NCBI GenBank assembly: GCA_031267345.1 | Contig: JAIRZG010000209.1 | Location: forward strand, 1-6,222 | Length of the DNA: 6,222 nt | Reading direction: 5' to 3' | From: Zoogloeaceae bacterium | GTDB lineage: Bacteria > Pseudomonadota > Gammaproteobacteria > Burkholderiales > Rhodocyclaceae | Shown: positions 1-4,798 of the stretch, in pieces | How positions within the stretch are numbered: the stretch's first letter is position 1 | Layout: each line of letters starts with the position of its first letter | The notes under the pieces: generated by a model | Told to the model about the DNA's origin: nothing | Databases searched by the model: none | Seen by the model: the letters and a program-made list of their open reading frames with translations, nothing else | Translations under genes and position numbers: made by a program

Positions 1-741
1 CCGCCCGCCACCCACGCCGAGCCTGCCGCCACGCCGGACTCCGCGCTTGCCATCCCCCCCGCTGCCGCGCCCAAGGCGACGCAGCGCGCATCGTCCCTCC
101 ATTCGTCGCCCGCGCCAAAGTCGATTGACGACCTGCTCGCCGCCAGCGCTTACCTGCCGGATCCCATAGACGCGCTGCTGGCGCAGGAACATGCCCTAGA
201 AGACGACGAAGAAACGGACGCCGCCAGCATACCCGCCAGTGTTTCCCGCTGGTCGGATACGCCGCCTGCCGCCGCTGCCAGCGCCGTTTATCCATTATGG
301 CCTTTTGTATCCGCCTCCGCGCTGCTGGCCTTTTTGCTGTTGTTTCAGGTGGGCTACCACTATCGGGGCGAGTTGGGGCGTCAGGCGCCGCTTGCCCTGC
401 GGCTGTTTTCCGCTTTCAACGTCGACATGCCGCTTGCCCGGGAAACCGAGTGGATTTCCATTGACGCCTCCAATCTTTCGCCCGCGCCGCGCCGCGGACA
501 TTTTCAGCTTGCCACCACCCTGCGGAATCAGTCCCGCTACCCGCAAGCCTGGCCGCAACTGGAGATTTCCCTGACCGACAACTATGACAACATTTTGACG
601 CGCCGCGTTTTTCCGCCCGCCGAATACCTGCCCGCCGACGCGCCTTCCGCTTTCGCGCCGGGCGACGCCCCGCTCAAACTGGATCTGGACGCAGGCGACC
701 TCAATCCCACGGGCTACCGCCTTTATCTTTTCTATTTCTGA
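1..741 (+). CDS. DUF3426 family single-pass membrane protein, C-terminal part (5' truncated)
   Basis: The reading frame is open from the first base of the window to a TGA at 739-741, giving 246 visible residues, so the start lies upstream. Residues 1-96 are rich in Pro, Ala and acidic residues and look like a disordered linker. Residues about 98-119 (from YPLWPFVS to QVGYHY) form one hydrophobic transmembrane segment. Residues 122-246 resemble the DUF3426 domain, including the stretch RGHFQLATTLRNQS and a C-terminal end GYRLYLFYF. Proteins of this family usually begin with a small CXXC zinc ribbon; that part would be outside the window and cannot be checked. The expected topology is a cytoplasmic N-terminus and a periplasmic C-terminal domain. 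The exact function is unknown. In betaproteobacteria the gene usually follows prmA, and here it lies 9 bases before a PfkB-type kinase gene, suggesting cotranscription. Confidence 0.82.
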   Translation, partial: PPATHAEPAATPDSALAIPPAAAPKATQRASSLHSSPAPKSIDDLLAASAYLPDPIDALLAQEHALEDDEETDAASIPASVSRWSDTPPAAAASAVYPLWPFVSASALLAFLLLFQVGYHYRGELGRQAPLALRLFSAFNVDMPLARETEWISIDASNLSPAPRRGHFQLATTLRNQSRYPQAWPQLEISLTDNYDNILTRRVFPPAEYLPADAPSAFAPGDAPLKLDLDAGDLNPTGYRLYLFYF

Positions 742-750
742 GTAACGCCC

Positions 751-1692
751 ATGCCACGCGCCCTCATCTGCGGCTCCCTTGCCTACGACAATATCATGGT
801 TTTTCCGGATCGCTTCAAGCATCACATCCTGCCGGAGCGGATTCATATTCTCAATGTTTCCTTTCTGGTTCCGGAACTGCGCCGCGAATTCGGCGGTTGC
901 GCGGGCAATATCGCCTACAACCTGAACCTGCTGGGCGGCGAATCGTTGATCATGGCGACGGTGGGCGACGACTTCGCGCCTTACCGCCAGCGACTGGAAG
1001 ATTTAGGCCTGGCGCTCACGCATGTCCGGCAAGTGCCCGGAACTTTCACGGCGCAAGCCTTCATCACTACCGATCTTGATGACAACCAGATTACCGCCTT
1101 CCATCCCGGCGCGATGAACTGTTCGCAGCAAAACCGCGTGGAGAAGGCCGAAAACATCCAGTTGGGACTGGTCGGCCCGGATGGACGCGCGGGTATGTTG
1201 CAACACGCGCAGGATTTTGCGGCGCTTGATATTCCCTTCATTTTTGATCCCGGTCAGGGATTGCCGCTGTTTAACGGCGAAGAACTGCTGCAATTTCTCG
1301 CGCTGGCGGATTACGCCTGTTTCAACGATTACGAAGCCCAGCTGACCGCCGAACGCACCGGAAAGAGCATTGAAGTCCTCGCCCGACAGGTGCGCGCGCT
1401 GATTGTCACCTGCGGCGCGCAGGGTTCGCGCATTTATCTTCGCGGACAAATACTGGAAATTCCCTGCGCGCGCGCCAACGCGCTCATCGACCCCACCGGC
1501 TGCGGCGACGCCTACCGCGCCGGTCTTTTGTACGGCCTTTTGCATCACTTCGACTGGGAAAAAACAGGCCGCCTCGCCGCGCTCATGGGCGCGCTCAAAA
1601 TCGAAAGCCAGGGCGCGCAAAACCATCGTCCCACCCACGCGGAGATTTGTTCGCGCTATCAACAGTCTTTCGGGGCGGCCATTACGTTGTAA
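751..1692 (+). CDS. PfkB-family carbohydrate/nucleoside kinase (adenosine-kinase-like)
   Basis: This complete 313-residue protein belongs to the ribokinase/PfkB superfamily, cytoplasmic enzymes that transfer phosphate from ATP to a sugar or nucleoside hydroxyl. Visible motifs are the N-terminal substrate-side glycine motif GGCAGN (residues 48-53), DPGQG (166-170), the NXXE motif as NDYE (192-195), TCGAQG (220-225), and the second PfkB signature DPTGCGD (247-253), in which D253 is the expected catalytic base. The usual GAGD anion-hole motif reads GCGD here, a variant that should keep function. The length is typical for the family. The ATG at 751 lies 9 bases after the upstream stop and has no clear Shine-Dalgarno sequence, so translational coupling is plausible. 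The family is often annotated as carbohydrate or adenosine kinase; the substrate cannot be told from sequence alone. A strong hairpin follows the stop. Confidence 0.93.
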   Translation: MPRALICGSLAYDNIMVFPDRFKHHILPERIHILNVSFLVPELRREFGGCAGNIAYNLNLLGGESLIMATVGDDFAPYRQRLEDLGLALTHVRQVPGTFTAQAFITTDLDDNQITAFHPGAMNCSQQNRVEKAENIQLGLVGPDGRAGMLQHAQDFAALDIPFIFDPGQGLPLFNGEELLQFLALADYACFNDYEAQLTAERTGKSIEVLARQVRALIVTCGAQGSRIYLRGQILEIPCARANALIDPTGCGDAYRAGLLYGLLHHFDWEKTGRLAALMGALKIESQGAQNHRPTHAEICSRYQQSFGAAITL

Positions 1693-1702
1693 TCTGTCGT
1701 GA

Positions 1703-1739
1703 TTTGGCGACCCCGAAAACAGCATCCGGGGTTGCCAAA
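1703..1739 (+). terminator. Hairpin between convergent genes, probable terminator of the kinase operon
   Basis: Bases 1703-1715 pair with 1727-1739 to give a 13-bp stem with one G-U wobble (1709 with 1733) and an 11-base loop. It starts 10 bases after the kinase stop and ends 5 bases before the stop of the convergent glycosylase gene. No run of T follows on either strand, so it is not a textbook intrinsic terminator. The wobble becomes a C-A mismatch in the minus-strand transcript, so folding favours the plus-strand RNA. It may end transcription together with Rho or protect 3' ends of mRNA. Confidence 0.55.
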
Positions 1740-1744
1740 ACATC

Positions 1745-2395
1745 TTACGTCTTGCCGCATCCATCCGTCCAGTTCCCGACATCGACCAAAGCTGCGTCCA
1801 TGCAGCCTTGCAGACCCGCGTCAGCGCTGTCCGCTTCGGTTACAAGGCGACATTCCCCCGCGAAGTCGGGGAATCGCGTTTCCCCCATGTATGCAGCTGC
1901 CCGCCAGCGTTCGAGTTTTCGCGCAAAAGGCAGGGTGTAGGCAGGGCTGGAGGAGGGAAGGATATGGGTCGTCAGTTCGCGTCCGGCGGCGCGGGCGAGC
2001 GCGGTGAGGCGCGGGGCGAATTTTCCGGCGGTTTTCCCGTTGAAACAAAGACTTGCGAGACACGGCGTTTGTTTCAACAGCATGGAAAAATCATTGGCCT
2101 TTCCGGCGCGGATGTCGGCGTCCAGCGCGCCGGGGCGGGCGCAGCTTTGGTATACGTCCCAGACGCCAACGCCGTGGCGCAACAGATGCCCGATGCGTTG
2201 CGGGTACGGCAGGTCATGGAGCGGCGCGTCAAGCAACGCGCCCATGAGCTTCCAGAACTGGTTTTGCGGATGAGCATAGTATTGCCGCGCCGCCAGCGAA
2301 GCGGGCGAGGGAAAGCTGCCCAGCATCAGGATGCGGGTAGCGGCGTCGTAAACAGGGGCAAGGCCGATGAGCCGGGCAGAGGATGGCGCGGACAT
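1745..2395 (-). CDS. DNA-deoxyinosine (hypoxanthine) glycosylase-like protein, UDG superfamily
   Basis: This 216-residue protein would act in base excision repair, removing hypoxanthine formed by deamination of adenine in DNA. The first motif is LMLGSFPSPASL (about residues 23-34), followed by YYAHPQNQFW (39-48); N45 sits where family members carry the functionally important Asn. The second motif is HILPSSSPAYT (about 144-154), the counterpart of the superfamily's C-terminal substrate-binding loop. The reading frame continues upstream to 2692, but the start at 2395 was chosen because family similarity begins right after it and the upstream 99 codons look non-coding and overlap a transposase remnant. 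A weak AGCAGG ribosome-binding site lies 9 bases upstream. The family core ends near residue 165, leaving an unusual tail of about 50 residues. The gene is alone on the minus strand, convergent with the kinase and divergent from rimP. Specificity (hypoxanthine versus uracil) is inferred from family resemblance. Confidence 0.85.
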   Translation of the reverse strand: MSAPSSARLIGLAPVYDAATRILMLGSFPSPASLAARQYYAHPQNQFWKLMGALLDAPLHDLPYPQRIGHLLRHGVGVWDVYQSCARPGALDADIRAGKANDFSMLLKQTPCLASLCFNGKTAGKFAPRLTALARAAGRELTTHILPSSSPAYTLPFARKLERWRAAAYMGETRFPDFAGECRLVTEADSADAGLQGCMDAALVDVGNWTDGCGKT

Positions 2396-2518
2396 TTCAA
2401 CGCGCCTGCTTTCTGCGCCACTGCGCATAAAATCTGAACATCCTGTCGACTCCCTGGTTTTGAAGCGTCGCAAAATTTGCGCCTGCCGGAATATCCGGCG
2501 CGCCTGCATTATCCGCCC
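2396..2518. other. Intergenic stretch upstream of the glycosylase gene, no gene recognised
   Basis: This segment must hold the minus-strand promoter of the glycosylase gene, if it has its own, but I see no convincing -35/-10 pair. A short inverted repeat TGCGC...GCGCA lies near 2415-2428. Open frames crossing the stretch on both strands have no recognisable protein similarity. It may include further decayed insertion-sequence DNA belonging to the remnant that follows. Confidence 0.4.
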
Positions 2519-2683
2519 AGGCGGTTTGTCTGCGGCGTCCGCGCGGCGGTACTGTGCATGGCGCCGGTTTTTGCCATCCGCCGCAATGACGCCATCGAGG
2601 CCTTTGCCAAACGGTTGCAACAGGCCGACAAACCACCTGAAGTCGTCATCGTGGCCTGTAGGAGAAAGTCGCCGACCCTCATT
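2519..2683 (+). pseudogene. Remnant of an IS110-family transposase (C-terminal fragment)
   Basis: In one plus-strand frame the translation contains RRFVCG, then VRAAVLCMAPVFAIRRND, then IEAFAKRLQQADKPPEVVI and finally VACRRKSPTLI. This follows the conserved end of IS110/IS116 transposases, where I recall a pattern like GGRAxVRxxLYMAxxxAIRHNPxIxAFYxRL, GKPxKVAxVACMRKLLTxL. Compared with that pattern, a few residues are missing between FVCG and VRAAV, and the Met of ACMRK is replaced. The frame has no plausible start codon with a ribosome-binding site and lacks the N-terminal DEDD catalytic region and most of the C-terminal domain. It is therefore a dead fragment of roughly 55 codons out of the 300-400 usual for the family. 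The frame stays open to 2878 but similarity is lost after about 2683. The rimP promoter begins only 12 bases further on. Confidence 0.62.
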
Positions 2684-2694
2684 TCCCCGCAAAC

Positions 2695-2722
2695 TTGTAT
2701 TTGGGCAAAAAATCGTTATAAT
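2695..2722 (+). promoter_or_regulatory. Predicted sigma70 promoter of the rimP-nusA-infB operon
   Basis: A perfect -10 box TATAAT lies at 2717-2722. A poor -35 candidate, TTGTAT at 2695-2700, matches TTGACA at the first three bases, with a 16-base spacer. The surrounding sequence is clearly more AT-rich than the rest of the window. Transcription would start near the GGG at 2727-2729, giving a leader of about 90 bases before the rimP ATG. No other promoter of similar quality is visible upstream of rimP. Confidence 0.68.
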
Positions 2723-2737
2723 TTACGGGTTTTTCCT

Positions 2738-2790
2738 GTCGGCGAGCGAATGGCGCGCGACTTTTTCAGAGGATGGGCTTTACGCCCATT
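2738..2790 (+). promoter_or_regulatory. Putative rimP attenuator leader with mutually exclusive pairings
   Basis: Three pairings can be drawn by eye in the RNA. A 5' hairpin pairs 2738-2741 with 2758-2761 and 2742-2744 with 2754-2756, with G2757 bulged and a 9-base loop. A competing pairing joins 2749-2753 with 2786-2790 and 2754-2755 with 2783-2784, with C2785 bulged. The third is the terminator stem, 2773-2778 with 2784-2789. The second pairing uses the 3' arm of the terminator and part of the 5' hairpin, so it could act as an antiterminator. What signal would switch them is unknown. Rfam contains a rimP leader class of predicted attenuators; membership of this leader is untested. Confidence 0.45.
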
Positions 2791-2801
2791 TTTTATTTTT
2801 T
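2773..2801 (+). terminator. Intrinsic terminator-like hairpin in the rimP leader
   Basis: The stem ATGGGC (2773-2778) pairs perfectly with GCCCAT (2784-2789) around a 5-base loop TTTAC. It is followed at once by a T tract, six T, one A and six T, up to 2801. Two G-U pairs could extend the stem at its base. This is the best intrinsic-terminator signature in the window. It lies between the predicted promoter and the rimP start, 15 bases before the ATG, so it should be a premature terminator controlling the operon, not the end of an upstream gene: the nearest intact upstream gene is on the opposite strand. Confidence 0.75.
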
Positions 2802-2816
2802 GGCTTTTGGAATCAC

Positions 2817-3287
2817 ATGAATCTGGCGAAAGATGTACACGCCCTGCTGGAAACGACGCTGGCGGGTCTGGGCTATGAACTGGTGGATATCGAGTTTGCC
2901 GCCAGAGGCTTGCTGCGTGTGTTCATTGACAAGCCGGACAGGGCGGGCGGGGTGAATGTGGAAGATTGCGCGACGGTCTCGCACCATCTTTCCCGTCTGT
3001 TTGAAGTCGAAAAGGTGAGCTATGACCGTCTGGAAGTTTCGTCTCCGGGTCTGGATCGTCCTCTGAAAAAGGCGGAGGATTTTGCGCGTTTTGCGGGTGA
3101 GGCGGTGCGCCTCAGCTTGCGTGTGCCGCTGGTCGGCGCACAGCGCAACTATCGGGGAACGCTTTTGGGTCTGCGCGCGGGCAAAGTCGCGCTGCAACCG
3201 GAAGTGGAAGATAAAACCGCCCCGCCCGCCCTGCTGCTCGTGGATTTGGACAACATTGCAAAAGCGCGTTTGGCGCCCGAATTTTAA
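2817..3287 (+). CDS. rimP: Ribosome maturation factor RimP
   Basis: RimP is a cytoplasmic factor that binds the 30S subunit and is needed for its late assembly. The 156-residue length fits the family (about 150). The N-terminal domain contains GYELVDIEF (residues 19-27) and LRVFIDKP (33-40), followed by the most diagnostic motif LEVSSPGLDRPL (72-83), which ends the N-terminal domain. The rest is the small SH3-like C-terminal domain, from about 88 to 156, with GTLLGL and VDLDNIAKARL. The ATG at 2817 was chosen because family similarity begins there; the frame stays open 150 codons upstream, but that region contains the promoter, the leader hairpin and a transposase remnant. The ribosome-binding site is weak (GGA at 2809-2811). 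nusA follows after 26 bases, and the gene is first in the conserved rimP-nusA-infB operon. Confidence 0.96.
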   Translation: MNLAKDVHALLETTLAGLGYELVDIEFAARGLLRVFIDKPDRAGGVNVEDCATVSHHLSRLFEVEKVSYDRLEVSSPGLDRPLKKAEDFARFAGEAVRLSLRVPLVGAQRNYRGTLLGLRAGKVALQPEVEDKTAPPALLLVDLDNIAKARLAPEF

Positions 3288-3313
3288 TCAAGGCCTGTGG
3301 AGGAGATCAGACG

Positions 3314-4786
3314 ATGAGCCGTGAAATTTTGCTGCTGGTGGATGCCCTGGCGCGGGAAAAAAATGTGGCGCGCGACGTGGTGTTCGACGCGCTGGAAATG
3401 GCGCTGGCGTCGGCCACCAAAAAGCGCATCCATGACGAAGCGGATGTATGGGTCGCCGTTGACCGCAACAGCGGCGAATTTGAATCCTTCCGTCGCTGGC
3501 AGGTGGTGGAGGACGCGGACTACGTCAACGAATTCAACCAGGTGTCGCTCTCGGACGCGCAGAAGGATGATATGGAAGTCGAAGTCGGCGATTTTCTGGA
3601 AGAAGCCCTTGAACCCATAGACTTCGGGCGCATCGGCGCGCAGGCCGCCAAGCAGGTGATCCTGCAAAAAATCCGCGACGCTGAACGCGAGCAGATTCTG
3701 AATGATTTTCTCGAACGCAAGGAACATGTGGTTTCCGGCGCCATCAAGCGCATGGAGCGTGGCAACGCCATCATGGAAATGGGCAAAATCGAAGCCCTGT
3801 TGCCGCACGAGCACATGATCCCCAAGGAAAACCTGCGTCCCGGTGACCGGGTAAAAGCCTATTTGCTGCGGATTGACCGCAACGCGCGCGGGCCGCAGAT
3901 CATTCTCTCGCGCACCGCGCCGGAATTCATCATGCGGCTGTTTGAACTGGAAGTGCCTGAAATCGAAGACGGCCTGATGGAATTGAAAGCCTGCGCCCGC
4001 AATCCTGGTATGCGCGCCAAAATCGCCGTCAAGTCCAACGACCCGCGCATTGACCCCATCGGCACCTGCGTCGGCGTACGCGGTACGCGCGTCATGGCGG
4101 TCAGGAACGAGATTGCCGAGGAACTGATCGACATCGTGCTTTGGTCGGCGGATCCGGCGCAGTTCGTCATTGGCGCGCTCGCTCCGGCGGCGGTGTCCTC
4201 CATTGTGGTTGATGAAGAAAAACACGCGATGGATGTGGTGGTGGAAGAAGCCAATCTGGCGGACGCCATCGGCAAGGGCGGGCAGAATGTGCGTCTGGCT
4301 TCGGAACTCACCGGCTGGACCATCAACCTGATGACCCAGGAAGAATCGGAAAAACGTCTGGATGCCGAAACCGCCGCGACCCGTCTGCTGTTCATGGAAA
4401 AACTGGATATTGACGAAGACCTTGCCGACCTGCTGATCGGCGAAGGCTTTTCCGCGCTGGAAGAAATCGCCTACGTGCCGCTGGCGGAAATGCTCGAAAT
4501 CGAGGGACTGGACGAAGACATCGTCAACGAGTTGCGCGCCCGCGCCCGCAACATCCTGCTCACGGAAGCCATCGTCGCCGAAGAAAAGCTGGAAGAAGTC
4601 GATGAAGCCATGCTGAATCTTGAAGGCATGGGCAAGGAATTGGCGGGCAAGCTGATTACCCACGATATCAGGACGCGGGATGACCTGGCAGAGCTTTCCG
4701 TAGATGAGCTGACGGAAATGACCGGGATGGAGGAAGAAAAAGCCAGCGCCTTGATTCTCAAGGCGCGCGAGCATTGGTTCGAGTAA
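3314..4786 (+). CDS. nusA: Transcription termination/antitermination factor NusA
   Basis: NusA binds RNA polymerase and nascent RNA, promotes pausing and intrinsic termination, and takes part in antitermination complexes on rRNA operons. The 490 residues match the proteobacterial long form (495 in E. coli). The N-terminal polymerase-binding domain covers about 1-130, beginning MSREILLLVDALAREKNV. The S1 domain covers about 135-200 and contains LLPHEHMIP and ILSRT. KH1 lies around 230-285 with GVRG at 254-257, and KH2 around 300-346 with IGKGGQN at 319-325. Two acidic helix-hairpin-helix repeats follow (about 362-415 and 432-490), the pair typical of gamma- and betaproteobacteria. The start has a strong Shine-Dalgarno GGAGG at 3299-3303, 10 bases upstream. 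infB begins 12 bases after the stop. In E. coli the operon is autoregulated by NusA, which is worth remembering beside the leader terminator seen here. Confidence 0.98.
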   Translation: MSREILLLVDALAREKNVARDVVFDALEMALASATKKRIHDEADVWVAVDRNSGEFESFRRWQVVEDADYVNEFNQVSLSDAQKDDMEVEVGDFLEEALEPIDFGRIGAQAAKQVILQKIRDAEREQILNDFLERKEHVVSGAIKRMERGNAIMEMGKIEALLPHEHMIPKENLRPGDRVKAYLLRIDRNARGPQIILSRTAPEFIMRLFELEVPEIEDGLMELKACARNPGMRAKIAVKSNDPRIDPIGTCVGVRGTRVMAVRNEIAEELIDIVLWSADPAQFVIGALAPAAVSSIVVDEEKHAMDVVVEEANLADAIGKGGQNVRLASELTGWTINLMTQEESEKRLDAETAATRLLFMEKLDIDEDLADLLIGEGFSALEEIAYVPLAEMLEIEGLDEDIVNELRARARNILLTEAIVAEEKLEEVDEAMLNLEGMGKELAGKLITHDIRTRDDLAELSVDELTEMTGMEEEKASALILKAREHWFE

Positions 4787-4798
4787 AGGGAACACGTC

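Noticed and set aside
1003..1782. 259-codon minus-strand frame opposite the kinase
   Set aside because: The kinase motifs on the plus strand are complete and in order, so the opposite frame is a by-product of GC-rich codon use.
1848..1875. Short inverted repeat TTCCCC...GGGGAA
   Set aside because: It lies inside the glycosylase frame, has a bulge and no T tract on either strand, so it is not supported as a terminator.
1808..2437. 209-codon plus-strand frame opposite the glycosylase
   Set aside because: The translation is a low-complexity Gly/Arg/Ala mixture with no recognisable domain, and the minus-strand gene carries clear UDG-superfamily motifs.
2396..2692. 99-codon upstream extension of the glycosylase frame on the minus strand
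   Set aside because: It is Arg-rich without family similarity and overlaps the transposase remnant; the Met at 2395 immediately precedes the conserved glycosylase sequence.
2367..2816. In-frame 150-codon extension upstream of rimP
   Set aside because: The extension has no RimP similarity and contains the predicted promoter, the leader hairpin and an IS110 remnant in another frame. RimP similarity starts at 2817 and gives the normal family length.
2723..2816. Initiator tRNA gene (metY) upstream of rimP, as in E. coli
   Set aside because: The leader is only about 90 bases and contains neither a TTC-loop consensus nor a cloverleaf; it is filled by the attenuator-like structures.
3284..4795. 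503-codon open frame on the minus strand opposite nusA
   Set aside because: It mirrors nusA almost exactly and its translation lacks any family motif, whereas the plus strand encodes an unmistakable NusA with a strong ribosome-binding site.
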